NCBI RefSeq assembly: GCF_001646665.1 | Contig: NZ_LWBU01000043.1 | Coordinates: 1 to 64,000, forward strand | Length of the DNA: 64,000 nt | From: Streptomyces noursei | GTDB taxonomy: Bacteria > Actinomycetota > Actinomycetes > Streptomycetales > Streptomycetaceae | Direction of reading: 5' to 3' | Shown: positions 8,701 through 17,292 of the stretch, piece after piece | Position numbering within the stretch: position 1 is the first letter of the stretch | How the letters are laid out: every line of letters begins with the position of its first letter | Translations under genes and position numbers: made by a program | Notes under the pieces: generated by a model | Databases searched by the model: none | Told to the model about the DNA's origin: nothing | What the model saw: only the letters and a program-made list of their open reading frames with translations

Positions 8701-8717
8701 GCAAGAACTTGCGCAAG
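8701..8717. promoter_or_regulatory. GCAAG-NN-CTTGC operator, copy 2, with overlapping CTTGCGCAAG
   Basis: GCAAGAACTTGC at 8701-8712 is the reverse complement of the copy at 8627 and overlaps a second perfect palindrome CTTGCGCAAG at 8708-8717. It lies 29-45 bases upstream of the probable inhibitor start, where a repressor would block transcription or elongation. The same TTGC/GCAA half-sites occur in the promoter of the neighbouring alpha-amylase gene. Confidence 0.65.
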
Positions 8718-8745
8718 GTTTGCAGCGCATTCCATGATTCCCGGC

Positions 8746-9090
8746 ATGGCAAACCTCATGACGCGCATATCGCGCCCCGTTGCCCTCGCCGGTGGAGTCG
8801 CGGCCGCCGGGCTCCTCATGGCACTGACCGCCACTCCGCCCGCCGCGGCGGCCGCTGCCACGACCACGCCTCCGGAGTGCGTGCAGTACTACTCGAGCTG
8901 GCGCTACACCGATGTCCACAACGGCTGCGACGTGACCGTCGCCGTCACCGTCGAGTACACCGACGGCCAGGCGGCCCCGTGCCGCGTCATCGAGCCCGGC
9001 GCCTGGGCGACCTTCGCCGGGTACGGAACGCAGGCCAATTACGTCACCGGACTGAGGACCTGCGAACCGGCCACGACGAGCGGCGCCTGA
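8746..9090 (+). CDS. Secreted tendamistat-family alpha-amylase inhibitor
   Basis: A 114-residue precursor if translation starts at ATG 8746; ATGs at 8734 and 8758 are also possible, and none has a strong ribosome binding site. Signal peptide to about residue 36 (Ala-rich cleavage region), then a mature domain of about 75 residues. It carries the family hallmarks: SWRYTDVHNGC with the inhibitory Trp52-Arg53-Tyr54 triad, and four cysteines (45, 61, 79, 106) spaced like the two disulfides of tendamistat. Members block animal alpha-amylases tightly in the active site. The gene runs convergently towards a secreted alpha-amylase and shares operator half-sites with it, suggesting joint control by maltodextrin availability. 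Confidence 0.9.
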   Translation: MANLMTRISRPVALAGGVAAAGLLMALTATPPAAAAAATTTPPECVQYYSSWRYTDVHNGCDVTVAVTVEYTDGQAAPCRVIEPGAWATFAGYGTQANYVTGLRTCEPATTSGA

Positions 9091-9125
9091 CCCTCCGCCT
9101 CCCCGGCACCGGGCACGGTTCCGGG

Positions 9126-9145
9126 GGGCGGCCTCGCCGCCGCCC
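9126..9145. terminator. Possible bidirectional terminator hairpin
   Basis: A 7-base inverted repeat (GGGCGGC, 9126-9132, with GCCGCCC, 9139-9145) lies between the convergent inhibitor and amylase genes. It is short, so the call is tentative. Confidence 0.35.
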
Positions 9146-9200
9146 GGGCCGTACGACCGTGAGGCGGTCCGACCGCCGCCGCCCGCCGACGTGGTGCGGG

Positions 9201-11267
9201 TCAGTCGCGCCAGGTGTCCGTGAGGGTGACCTTGCCGTCCGCCGGAACGGTGGCCGCGCGGTTGGCGCCGCTCTCCCAGGTGACGTTCCCGGCAGCATCC
9301 TTGCGTACGTACTTGTACGCGAACGTCGTTCCGGCGGGCAGCTCCAGGTCGAGCTTCCAGACCGGATAGGCCGCCGGGTCCAGCTTGCGGGCGGCAGCCG
9401 GCGACCAGGCGCCGAGGGCGGGCACGTCGCCGACCACATGGATGTTCTGACCCGGCACGGTGGTCGCCGTGACCGCGAAGGAGGCGCCGGTCCGCGTCTG
9501 CTCGCCCGCGCAGGGGTTGCCCTTGCCGACGACGCCGCCCTTGACCGTCACATCTCCTGTGCCGAGGGAGTAGTTCGCGGCGTTGTTGTTGTCCCAGGTG
9601 CCGGAACCGTTGTTGAAGGCGGCCTTGAGGCCGGTGGCCGAGCCCAGGGCGACGGCCTTCCGCACCCAGCCGGTGCAGGCGGCCTCCATCGCGACACCGG
9701 GAGCCGTGGTCCATGTGCCGCCGGTCGGGGCGTAGTGGATGCGGTACGCGGACCAGTTCTTCTCGGTGCTGTAGTAGACGGTGGCCACGTTGTCCGAGGG
9801 CCTGTCCCCGTCGACCGCCCCGACGTGCAGCGCGATCGCGTCGTTGCCCCCGACCGTGGCGGTGAACCTGCCGTCGGGGCCCACGGTGTACGTGGGGCCC
9901 GTGCAGCCGCCGCCGGCGGCGGGGTCGCCGTGCTGGACGTCGCAGTACGTGCCGGCCGGGAGGGACGTCTGGAACGTGTGGGTGATCGCGCCGCTCTCGC
10001 GGTTGACGGCGGCGAACGCCTTGTCGCCGCGGCCGAAGGCTATGGCGTTGTTGCCGTTGTCCCACCAGTTGGTGATGCCGGTGCCCTCGGCGGCGTTGCG
10101 GAACGCGACCATGTTGGCGATCTGCCGCCAGGCGTGCTGGCAGGACCAGCCGTTGCTGTAGCAGGCCCTGACGTCGTGGCCGTTGGGGGCGCCGTCGTCG
10201 CGGCCGGTGAACTCGTACCCCGAGTGCACCGACGGTGTCCCGTACGGGTGGGCGAGCATGAAGACGTGGGCCAGGGTGTACGCGGCGCCGTCGCGGTAGT
10301 TCAGGCCGTTGCCGTTCCGCTCGGTGTCATGGTTGGTGACCATGCTGCCGCTCTGACCGGACGGCATGTACCCCCAGGCCTCGCCGAAGTTCTTGAGGTA
10401 GGAGAGCTTCTCGTTGGTGAAGATCCGCTTGAGGTCGCTGGTGTAGCGGAACTCCTGGACGTCACCGTTGCCGAGGTACTCCGTCGGTGAGACGGCCTCG
10501 CCGGCGCCGAAGATCGCCTCTTGGATCCAGTAGGCGTCGGGGTCGGTCAACCGCGCACGGATGGCGGCGAGGTCGCGCGCCGGGACGTGCTTCACGGCGT
10601 CCACGCGGAAGCCGTCGACGCCCAGCGCCGTGAGGTCGTTCAGGTACCCGGCGATCTTGCCGCGTACGTACTCGCTGCCGGTGTCGAGGTCGGAGAGCGA
10701 GGGCTGCCCGGCGTCGCCGAGCTCGCACTCCTGCACGTTGCGGCGGTCCGCGTAGTTGGTGCCGATCGGGCGGCGACAGCCGTGGAAGTCGGCGTCGGAG
10801 TAGACGCCGGGATAGGTGTACTTGCTGTACTGCGTGCCGGCGGTACCCGTGCCCGCCCCGGAGGTCATGTGGTTCAGGACGGTGTCGGCGATGACCTTGA
10901 CTCCCGCGCCGTGGCAGGTGTCGACCATGTTCTTGAAGGCCGCGCGGTCCCCGAGCGGCCCCTGGATCTTGTAGCTGACCGGCTGGTAGGCGGTCCACCA
11001 GGCGCTTCCCTGGATGCGTTCCTGCGGCGGCGAGACCTGGACGAAGCCGTAGCCCTTCGGCCCGAGCGTTCGCGTGCACTCCCGCGCGATGGAGTCGAAG
11101 CTCCACTCGAACAGGACGGCGGTGACCTTCTTGGGCCCGTTGGCGCTGGGCGCGGCAGCCGCGGGCTGGGCGGATAAGGCGAGCGTGGGCGCCAGTCCGA
11201 GCGTCAGGACGGCGGAGGCGAGTGCCGCAGTGGTCCGTCCGGACGCGGCTTTGCGAGCGAATCTCAT
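9201..11267 (-). CDS. Secreted GH13 alpha-amylase with CBM25 and CBM20
   Basis: A 688-residue exported alpha-amylase (EC 3.2.1.1), hydrolysing internal alpha-1,4 bonds of starch. ATG at 11267 is chosen for the ribosome binding site GGAG nine bases upstream and the signal peptide ([10 protein letters not shown], cleavage near residue 38). The GH13 catalytic domain spans about 45-485 with region I DTVLNHM (128-134), nucleophile Asp223 in FRVDAVKH, acid/base Glu250 in WIQEAIF and Asp314 in TNHDTERN. Residues about 494-585 resemble a CBM25 starch-binding module ([21 protein letters not shown]); 592-688 are a CBM20 module ([25 protein letters not shown]). A promoter and paired TTGCTGCAA operators lie upstream. 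The amylase-inhibitor gene is convergent downstream. Confidence 0.95.
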   Translation of the reverse strand: MRFARKAASGRTTAALASAVLTLGLAPTLALSAQPAAAAPSANGPKKVTAVLFEWSFDSIARECTRTLGPKGYGFVQVSPPQERIQGSAWWTAYQPVSYKIQGPLGDRAAFKNMVDTCHGAGVKVIADTVLNHMTSGAGTGTAGTQYSKYTYPGVYSDADFHGCRRPIGTNYADRRNVQECELGDAGQPSLSDLDTGSEYVRGKIAGYLNDLTALGVDGFRVDAVKHVPARDLAAIRARLTDPDAYWIQEAIFGAGEAVSPTEYLGNGDVQEFRYTSDLKRIFTNEKLSYLKNFGEAWGYMPSGQSGSMVTNHDTERNGNGLNYRDGAAYTLAHVFMLAHPYGTPSVHSGYEFTGRDDGAPNGHDVRACYSNGWSCQHAWRQIANMVAFRNAAEGTGITNWWDNGNNAIAFGRGDKAFAAVNRESGAITHTFQTSLPAGTYCDVQHGDPAAGGGCTGPTYTVGPDGRFTATVGGNDAIALHVGAVDGDRPSDNVATVYYSTEKNWSAYRIHYAPTGGTWTTAPGVAMEAACTGWVRKAVALGSATGLKAAFNNGSGTWDNNNAANYSLGTGDVTVKGGVVGKGNPCAGEQTRTGASFAVTATTVPGQNIHVVGDVPALGAWSPAAARKLDPAAYPVWKLDLELPAGTTFAYKYVRKDAAGNVTWESGANRAATVPADGKVTLTDTWRD

Positions 11268-11358
11268 GGGGGAGAACTCCTCGTGCGGATACGGGTGCGG
11301 GTGCGCCGAGGTGGCGAGCCGGTACAGGATCCGCTCGCACCACGGCACTTGAAAGCTC

Positions 11359-11377
11359 TTGCTGCAATTTGCTGCAA
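11359..11377 (-). promoter_or_regulatory. Paired TTGCTGCAA operators (MalR-like) at the amylase promoter
   Basis: TTGCTGCAA occurs twice, at 11359-11367 and 11369-11377, exactly 10 bases apart so both sites face the same side of the helix. Read on the coding strand they give CTTGCAGC-type repeats, the known feature of glucose- and maltose-controlled Streptomyces amylase promoters. They sit just downstream of the -10 box, where a bound repressor blocks initiation. Confidence 0.75.
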
Positions 11378-11386
11378 GCCCCGAGC

Positions 11387-11416
11387 AAGCTAGGGGCGAA
11401 CTCATTGAGGCGTCAA
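11387..11416 (-). promoter_or_regulatory. Sigma70-type promoter of the alpha-amylase
   Basis: On the minus strand TTGACG (11416-11411) and TAGCTT (11392-11387) are separated by 18 bases, close to the vegetative consensus. The predicted start point falls near 11380, leaving a leader of about 110 bases before the ATG at 11267 and placing the TTGCTGCAA operators over the first transcribed bases. Confidence 0.7.
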
Positions 11417-11419
11417 GAG

Positions 11420-12106
11420 TTTTGACAACCGCCCCGGCCTCTCGCCGACAGCGGGTCGGGCGGTCGCGCCGGCCGGGCCCCCGAGGCACGCCGTGCGCCG
11501 GGCGCTGCGGGCGGAGTGAGTGGCCGGAGCCGGTGTCCCGTGACGGAACTGCCCGTCGATTTCCGGCCATAGGACCGGGGTCACGGCTCACACCGATGCG
11601 ACAGGGTCGGCGCCCGGTGCGGCACCGGGAGATCGGTCTCCCCGCTCGCCGGCGGGTGCCGCCGACGGGGGAACGCGGGGCCTTAGGTGGTGAGTGCGGT
11701 GTGGCCGCAGTGGTGGTTGTGGCTGCTTGCCGTTGGCTGCGGGCGGTAGGTGATCGCTGCTGGGCAGCGCGGCGACTGGCCGCAGTTCAAGCTCGCGCCG
11801 GAGGAGAAGGTCCGCCTACCTCGCCTCCGGCCGGGCATTCCTGTGCCTCCACGTGCGCCACTGCGCCATCCCCGCCAACGCTTACCCTGCGCGCAACCGC
11901 CGAAAGAGCAGCTCTCGCGGGAGGTCGGCCACCGCACCCTGACCGGATCGACCAGCGCGCGAGCGTCATGCGGTCGGACGCGGCATCAACCGCATCGAAG
12001 ACACCACGCCGTCATCACGTGACACGAGGAGCTCGCCGTGCGCTACGAGGCGACAGTGATGGTTGAGGTCATCAACGAATCGCTGTGACCGGAACATGGC
12101 TACGCT
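11420..12106. other. Gene-poor region between amylase and DUF1877 gene
   Basis: No intact gene with a credible start is seen. Around 11750-12020 on the plus strand a frame reads [14 protein letters not shown] and, after a one-base shift near 11813, continues as AYLASGRAFLCLHVRHC; this could be the remnant of a frameshifted gene, but I cannot name the family. IS5-type transposase remnants occur 1.4 kb further on, so the region is plausibly decaying DNA. Confidence 0.3.
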
Positions 12107-12592
12107 TCATGCCCATAGCGCTTTGACCACCGCGTGGCCTGCCGAGGCCGCCCGCCCGTAGAACTCATGCAGGCCCCGATGATGTTCGAGGTGCTCCTGC
12201 CTGGTCCGGCCGAGGGCGGTGAACCTGGCGTCGACAACGCTCCACAGGTCGTCGAATGAGACAGTCGCAAGGAAGCAAGCGGCCTGTGACACTCCGGATG
12301 GCCCCAGAAGCATCAGCGGTGGATGGGAGGGGTTGGCAGCAGTGTTGTGGGACACCGGGCGGCCGCCGTAGATCGGCAGGGTCCAAGGCTCGTCTGCGTC
12401 TGTGCAGAGGGCATCGGCCGCCGCATAGAAGTCGTTGACAGCACTCCAGCCCTTGTTGATCGAGTGGGCGATGCCTGCTGCGTACTCGGCTTCGTCATTT
12501 TCCCAAGCCTCGGACATGAACGCAGCGAGCCAGGTGTGGTCGTCCCGGATCTCGGACTCGGCTACGGCACGGAAGTGCAGGTAGATGCTCAC
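12107..12592 (-). CDS. DUF1877 family protein
   Basis: A 161-residue soluble protein beginning VSIYLHFRAV, the typical opening of the DUF1877 (YfbM-like) family. The GTG at 12592 is chosen because it fits the family's usual N-terminus; upstream extension of the frame is shadow. The body contains WSAVNDFYAAADALC and a C-terminal RGLHEFYGRAASAGHAV helix pair. Family members are cytoplasmic and of unknown function. It lies alone, near mobile-element remnants, and shows no clear operon partner. Confidence 0.8.
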   Translation of the reverse strand: MSIYLHFRAVAESEIRDDHTWLAAFMSEAWENDEAEYAAGIAHSINKGWSAVNDFYAAADALCTDADEPWTLPIYGGRPVSHNTAANPSHPPLMLLGPSGVSQAACFLATVSFDDLWSVVDARFTALGRTRQEHLEHHRGLHEFYGRAASAGHAVVKALWA

Positions 12593-12798
12593 TACGATGC
12601 ATCCCTCAACTCGACGACCCGCTTGTCGGATCCAACGGACAGAACCTGCTTGAGGGCGCTGACAGTCATGTGCCGTCGATATCGACTCGCGCGATCCGGC
12701 AGGACCGTCGGTGCACGGCCCAGGGCCTGTCCGGCGGATCAGCGCCGTCGGCAGGTGAGCCCGGCGGTGATCCACCGGACGCGACCGGCAAGGGGGTG

Positions 12799-13305
12799 TC
12801 AAGTCGTGGCGAACTTGGCGACGTACTCGTCGAAGGGCTCGATGCCGATTGCCGCACGGAGTTCGTCCACGCGCTCGGGCTCTTCACAGGGCCACGGAAC
12901 CGGCGTTCCGTCCTTCACGCCGGCGATCTGAGTTCCGTAGACCTGCTTGCGTCCCTCATTGACCAGCGTGCGGTCGCGCAGGAAGGCCAGCTCGCGCGGG
13001 GTGGCCGAGCCGGCCGACACGGCCTGCTGCATCAGGTGGAGGGCGCGACGCTGAACGTCGAGCTGCCGGTCGGCGTGCTGAGCGATGAGCCATGCCGCGC
13101 GTGCGGCCTCCTCGCCGACCAGTTCCGCCGTCGGCCAGCCGTACTCCTCCATGATCTCGTTGAGCCGGTCACCGTGCCGAGCGGTCAGCAGCCGCCACGC
13201 CAGCTGCTCGGCGGGGTCATCGCTGTTCGCGCGAACTGCGGACTCGTGATCGGCCGCAGCCATCTCCGTGAGTTCCACCGCCAACGCGGCAACGTCGTGC
13301 GCCAC
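12799..13305 (-). CDS. DUF6624-like protein
   Basis: A 168-residue soluble protein. GTG at 13305 follows GGGGAG eight bases upstream. The segment YGWPTAELVGEEAARAAWLIAQHAD, followed by LDVQRRALHLM and LAFLRDRTLVNEGRKQVYGTQ, is characteristic of the DUF6624 family found in many actinobacteria and in secretion or metal-peptide contexts, function unknown. The call is from memory of the motif order and is the best fit rather than proven. About 207 bases separate it from the DUF1877 gene on the same strand. Confidence 0.7.
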   Translation of the reverse strand: MAHDVAALAVELTEMAAADHESAVRANSDDPAEQLAWRLLTARHGDRLNEIMEEYGWPTAELVGEEAARAAWLIAQHADRQLDVQRRALHLMQQAVSAGSATPRELAFLRDRTLVNEGRKQVYGTQIAGVKDGTPVPWPCEEPERVDELRAAIGIEPFDEYVAKFATT

Positions 13306-13425
13306 TCTCTACTCCCCAGTCGGTTCCATGCGTTGCGTCCGCCCGCAAGCCTAGAGGAGCAAATCGGATGTAAAGATCATTCCGGAGAATGGTGACAGGC
13401 GCCTCGCCGCGCCGGGATAATGGAT

Positions 13426-13800
13426 CTACCCCCGGAGCAAGAGCCGGATTGCTGCGATGATCACGGCGCCCTTGAAGACGTAGACACGCTTGTCGAACCT
13501 CGTGACAACGGCCCGGAAGTTCTTGAGGGCGTTGATCGTGCGGTCGACTTCACTTCTGTGCTTGTAGATCGTTTTCTCGAAGCCGGCGGGCCGTTCGCCC
13601 CCGTTGCCGCGGCGTTGGCGGTCGGCCCGCTGGTTCTTCGGCTCGGGGATGGTGTGCTTGCTCTGCCGTCTGCGCAGTTAGCGGCGGTTAGGCGGGGAGG
13701 AATAAGCCTTGTCGCCGCCGAGGTGGTCCGGCCGGGTGCGGGGGCGTCCGCCGCCATGCCTGCGACGACCGCGTCGGCCAGTCCCGCCTCCGTGCCCCCG
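13426..13800 (-). pseudogene. IS5-family transposase remnant with in-frame stop
   Basis: On the minus strand the frame ending at 13426 reads as the C-terminal third of an IS5-type DDE transposase: GGRPRTRPDHLGGDKAYSS, then KHTIPEPKNQRADRQRRG, then TINALKNFRAVVTRFDKRVY. A TAA codon splits the frame (near 13679-13681) just after DKAYSSPPNRR, exactly where related transposases read through, and there is no N-terminal part. The gene is therefore dead. No terminal inverted repeats could be identified. A second transposase tail lies on the opposite strand at about 14260-14362. Confidence 0.75.
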
Positions 13801-13975
13801 CGCTGGGACCACCCGGCACGATGCAGGTCGAGCCTGTTCGATCCCTCGTCCGCACGGGTAAGCCCGCCTTGCCGGCCGCACGTCAGGGCTCGGACCGGAT
13901 CTGGCGGATGGGGGAATCGTGCGCACTCGCGTGTCCGGACCGGGCCTCGGTCCGATCCGAGGGGACTATGCCCTC

Positions 13976-14362
13976 ATGACCCCGTTCGCGGGCACCCTGC
14001 TGCGCATATTCCGGGGATTTCTGCTGATCGCCTGGGTCCTCATGGCCGGTTTCACCGTGTTCGCCCCCGACCAGGTCGACGGGAACCTCGCCTGGACGAC
14101 GGCGGTGGTGATCGCGGTCTACACCGTGACGTTCGCACCGCATGGAGATCCACCGGAACCGGACCGCCAAACCCCTCACGTTCCTGGCACCGGGCGTGAA
14201 ATCGAAACTGGTGGAAGCGCTGCTCACCGAGGGCCGCCGCGCAGGAGCCCTGCAGTGAGGGCAACGGGGCCCCGGGCCGTGGCCACCTGCTATGGCAAGC
14301 GCGGACACATCTGCCTCGGAACCGTCGCCCTCGCAGCCCTCATGATCTGGCTCCGGAGATGA
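13976..14362 (+). pseudogene. Membrane-protein fragment running into an IS5 transposase tail
   Basis: A 128-codon open frame that looks chimeric. Residues 1-50 are a membrane segment pair (MTPFAGTLLRIFRGFLLIAW, TTAVVIAVYTVTF) with a weak AGGGGAC ribosome binding site. The last 30 residues (RAVATCYGKRGHICLGTVAL to MIWLRR) match the C-terminus of IS5-family transposases. The middle is low in recognisable content; in another frame 14142-14258 encodes a 38-residue peptide (MEIHRNRTAKPLTFL, then GVKSKLVEALLTEGRR) that looks like a gene fragment too. I read the region as a gene broken by an insertion element that then decayed. Confidence 0.5.
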
Positions 14363-14377
14363 TCCGGGAAACAGCGC

Positions 14378-14788
14378 CTAGTTCCGCTTGGGCCAGACCG
14401 GGCCCTGATCGGTCCAGGTGACACCCTTGTTGCGGCAGAGGCAGAAGGGGTGGCCGATGGGGTCGGTGTAGACGCGGAAGCCGTAGCCGTCGGGGCCGAC
14501 GCAATCCCGCTGCAGGGTCGCGCCGAGGGCCAGGATGCGGCGCTGTTCGGCCTCGATGTCGTCGACTTCGAAGTCGAGGTGGAACTGCTTGGGATGCTCG
14601 CTGTCGGGCCACCGGGGGGCGCGGTAGTCCTCCACCTGGATGAAGGCCAGTTCGATCTCGCCGAACCGGATACCGGCCCAGTTCTCGTTGCTGCCCTCCT
14701 TGACCGGGAGCCCCGTCACCTCGGAGTAGAAGGCTGCCAGCTCCATCGTGTCCGGGCAGTCGATGATGAAGTCGGTGAGTCGTAGCAT
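14378..14788 (-). CDS. VOC (glyoxalase-like) family protein
   Basis: A 136-residue single-unit protein of the vicinal oxygen chelate superfamily. It starts MLRLTDFIIDCPD with the family's typical first strand, followed by ELAAFYSEVTGLPV, FHLDFEVDDIEAEQ and GFRVYTDPIGHPFCLC. The His in FHLDFEV and conserved DPIGHPFCL loop are the usual metal/fold markers. Members are dioxygenases, glyoxalases or drug-binding proteins; the substrate cannot be told. ATG at 14788 was preferred to the longer open frame because it fits family length. It is the downstream neighbour of a DinB-like gene on the same strand. Confidence 0.85.
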   Translation of the reverse strand: MLRLTDFIIDCPDTMELAAFYSEVTGLPVKEGSNENWAGIRFGEIELAFIQVEDYRAPRWPDSEHPKQFHLDFEVDDIEAEQRRILALGATLQRDCVGPDGYGFRVYTDPIGHPFCLCRNKGVTWTDQGPVWPKRN

Positions 14789-14890
14789 CCCGCGATCTTG
14801 CCACACGATCCGATGAGCCGGACCAGGGGACAGGTCCGGGTCTCGACCAGCCGCGGTCCTCCGAAGCCGCCCCCCGATCAGGGGGCTTGC

Positions 14891-15502
14891 TCATGTGACC
14901 GGAGGTTGCTGCCGGCCGATGGCGGGGGCAGCGGGTTCCCACGGCCGGAACCACGGGGCGGGCCACGCCTCGGCTGCGGCGAGCAGCGGGTAGAGGGTGG
15001 CGCCGTCGATGCTTTCGCGGATGATGTCGGCGTGGCCCCCGTGCCGTGCCGTCTCTTCGATCAGGTGGAGCAGGACCCAGCGGACCGACCAGTTCCCCAC
15101 CTCTTCGGGAAACCACGGAAGGCCGCGCGGTACCGGGACGGCCTGCCCGAGGTCCGGTATGCCGGCGATCACCGCGTCGGTCCGCTCGGCCGCCTCGGCG
15201 TACGCGGCCAGCACGCCGGCCAGGCTTTCGTCGGGGGCGAGCCTGAATTCGTCGGCGTCCGACTTGTCCGCCTTCCGCTGCGGCCCGCCTTGCCGCTGAA
15301 GGATGAGGTCGGTCCAGAAGCGCTCGCACCGCCCGGCGTGCTTGATCAGCCCACCGATGCTCAACTCACCGGCGGGGGCCGCCATCCGGGCCTGCTCGGT
15401 GGTCAGGCCGTGCGCGGTGGCGCGCAACGCGCGCCGCTGGTGGGCGAGATACGCGGTCAGCGCCGTGCGTTCATCGGTGGCGGGCGGGGCGAATCCCGGC
15501 AT
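14891..15502 (-). CDS. DinB/mycothiol-transferase family protein
   Basis: A 203-residue protein with the actinobacterial DinB-superfamily pattern (DUF664-type): ERTALTAYLAHQRRALRATA, SIGGLIKHAGRCERFW, WSVRWVLLHLIEETARHGGHADIIRE. The three metal-binding histidines expected of the four-helix fold are visible (KHAGR, LLHL and RHGGHAD). Members transfer thiols such as mycothiol to electrophiles or are uncharacterised. ATG at 15502 has GAGAGGG upstream. A GCAA-N4-TTGC site lies just upstream of the start, like those of the amylase region. Confidence 0.8.
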   Translation of the reverse strand: MPGFAPPATDERTALTAYLAHQRRALRATAHGLTTEQARMAAPAGELSIGGLIKHAGRCERFWTDLILQRQGGPQRKADKSDADEFRLAPDESLAGVLAAYAEAAERTDAVIAGIPDLGQAVPVPRGLPWFPEEVGNWSVRWVLLHLIEETARHGGHADIIRESIDGATLYPLLAAAEAWPAPWFRPWEPAAPAIGRQQPPVT

Positions 15503-15986
15503 GGCTGGACCCTCTCGATGCAAAAGCTTGCCGCAACTTTCAGCGGACTCTATCGCTCGATCCCGGCTGGGTGCAGGGGTGTTCGACCGGCATTTCGGAT
15601 GCATGCAGGCGGAGCCTGGGTGGAGTGCGGCCCCGGGCGGCTCGCGGGATGAAACTTTTTGCGTCATCTTGCAGAGAGGGTTGATGGCGTCTGCGGGGCC
15701 GGGGTGCGGCCGGAGGGTGGCGTGGCGATGTCGGCACGCGGGTCCTTCATCCCTTCCGTACCCGGTCGGCGACTGCAAGGTGTCCGGTCTTCGGTATCCC
15801 CCTTCCGTTCATGTCTCGAATCAAGAGTCATGAGGCGGTCGAGTCAAGTGGCGCGATAGCACGGGCTGTTGAACGAATATGACCCCTCCGGGCGCCGAGT
15901 TGCTTCAACTTGTGTTGAGATGCGGGCGGACGGCGGGTGACACCGACCCTCCGCCTTCAGAGACCACCCATCACGTGAGGGATGAC
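15503..15986. other. Divergent promoter region with GCAA/TTGC palindrome
   Basis: About 480 bases between the DinB-like gene (left) and the CBM20 protein gene (right). At 15520-15531 GCAAAAGCTTGC repeats the GCAA-N4-TTGC pattern of the amylase-inhibitor operators. At 15905-15918 TCAAC-TTGT-GTTGA forms a different small inverted repeat 68 bases before the CBM20 gene start. The rest holds no supported gene. Confidence 0.45.
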
Positions 15987-16694
15987 ATGCTCTTGATACG
16001 TAATCGGGTTCCGTCCGCCTGGCACTCGTTGCTCATGCTCGGCGTGCTCCTCGCCGGCCTGCTCGCCGTCACGGCTCCCCCCGCCGGGGCAGCCACGGCG
16101 GAAGACGTCTCCGTGTCCTTCCGGGTGCAGGCCACGACCGAGGGCGAGACCCTCCTGGTCTCCGGCAACGCACCGCAACTGGGCGCCTGGGACCCGGCCA
16201 AGGCCGTCCCCCTGGGCACCACCGCAAGCAGTTACCCGCACTGGACGACCAGCGTCCAGCTGCCCGTCGGCCTCACGGTTCAGTACAAGTACATCAAGCG
16301 TTCCCCCAGCGGCGTCGTGACCTGGGAAAGCACTCCCAACCGGACTCTGACCGTGTCCCGGAACGGGCCGGTCAACGACGACCGTTGGAACGTCGTCCCC
16401 GTGACGGCCGCCTTCCGCGCCACCGCCACCACCACCTGGGGCCAGAACCTCTACGTCTCCGGCAACGTCGCCGACCTCGGCGCGTGGGACCCGGACAAGG
16501 CGCTTCCCCTGACGACCGGTGACGCCACCTACCCGGTGTGGAACGGCACCCACCAGCTGCCGCCCCACACCATCGTGGAGTACAAGTACCTGAAGAAGAA
16601 CCCCGACGGCACCATCACCTGGGAGAACGGTGACAACCGCACCGTGTTCACCACGTCCTCCGGCACTGTGACGCTCAACGACATCTGGCGCTGA
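15987..16694 (+). CDS. Secreted protein of two tandem CBM20 starch-binding domains
   Basis: A 235-residue exported protein. ATG at 15987 follows AGGG with normal spacing, and the product opens with a long signal peptide (MLLIRNRVPSAW, cleavage near AGA-ATA, residue 36). Residues about 38-135 and 138-235 are two similar CBM20 modules (LVSGNAPQLGAWDPAKAVPL and LYVSGNVADLGAWDPDKALP; YKYIKRS and YKYLKKN; VTWESTPNR and ITWENGDNR). No catalytic domain is present, so it can bind starch but not cut it. It may help the amylase at granules or hold substrate near the cell (inference). The modules closely resemble the C-terminal CBM20 of the amylase at 9201-11267. Confidence 0.9.
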   Translation: MLLIRNRVPSAWHSLLMLGVLLAGLLAVTAPPAGAATAEDVSVSFRVQATTEGETLLVSGNAPQLGAWDPAKAVPLGTTASSYPHWTTSVQLPVGLTVQYKYIKRSPSGVVTWESTPNRTLTVSRNGPVNDDRWNVVPVTAAFRATATTTWGQNLYVSGNVADLGAWDPDKALPLTTGDATYPVWNGTHQLPPHTIVEYKYLKKNPDGTITWENGDNRTVFTTSSGTVTLNDIWR

Positions 16695-16758
16695 CTCCCC
16701 GGCACCGCGTCGCCCCGCCGGGCGCATACCGAGAAGCGACCGCGCGCACAGCCATGAG

Positions 16759-16790
16759 CCGTGGGCGGGGCCACCCGGCCCCGCCCACGG
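16759..16790. terminator. Strong bidirectional terminator hairpin
   Basis: A perfect 14-base stem (16759-16772 with 16777-16790, left arm CCGTGGGCGGGGCC) with a 4-base loop sits between the convergent CBM20 gene and the small gene ending at 16940. Confidence 0.75.
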
Positions 16791-16939
16791 CCCCGGTGGG
16801 TGCCGTGCGGGTGGCCGGTGGGCCGATGCCCCCGACCGCCCCGCTTCGGCGTCCGATCCGGGAGCAACGCTCGATCCGCGCCCACTGCGCTTCAGCCGAC
16901 GGCACTCCCCGACCGGGGCAGACGGCGGGAAGGGTGCGG

Positions 16940-17230
16940 CTACGTGGGGGACAGCTCCTCGGCCGGACCGGCCGATGCCCACCAGTCGACCACACGGGCG
17001 GCCACTGCGTCCGGCCTCAGGCCCAGAGGATCGAGACCGAAGTGGTCTTCCAACTCGTGGCGGAGGAACTCGCCGATCTCGGACCGGCCGGCACCGGAGC
17101 GGAGCTGCTGGAGCAGAGGAGCGAGCATGCAGTCGTACTCGTCCGGTACATCGTCGGCGACGCCGATCGGATCCCACTCATTGAGGAGACTCCGCAGGTC
17201 GTCCTCGAGGGAGGTGTCCCAGGAACTCAT
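16940..17230 (-). CDS. Small DUF1871-like protein
   Basis: A 96-residue acidic soluble protein. The start at 17230 gives MSSWDTSLEDDLRSLLNEWD. The segment LLNEWDPIGVADDVPDEYDC, followed by a helix and HELEDHFGLDP, resembles the DUF1871 family, a small group of unknown function often found in toxin/immunity-rich or stress loci. The similarity is from memory of the WDPIG/DEYD motif and not certain. It lies 62 bases downstream of the hibernation-factor gene on the same strand. Confidence 0.65.
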   Translation of the reverse strand: MSSWDTSLEDDLRSLLNEWDPIGVADDVPDEYDCMLAPLLQQLRSGAGRSEIGEFLRHELEDHFGLDPLGLRPDAVAARVVDWWASAGPAEELSPT

Positions 17231-17292
17231 CGTCCAAGATTGCCACCCACGAACGACCGGTGTCACCCGACCCCTGATCCGGACGAAACCTC

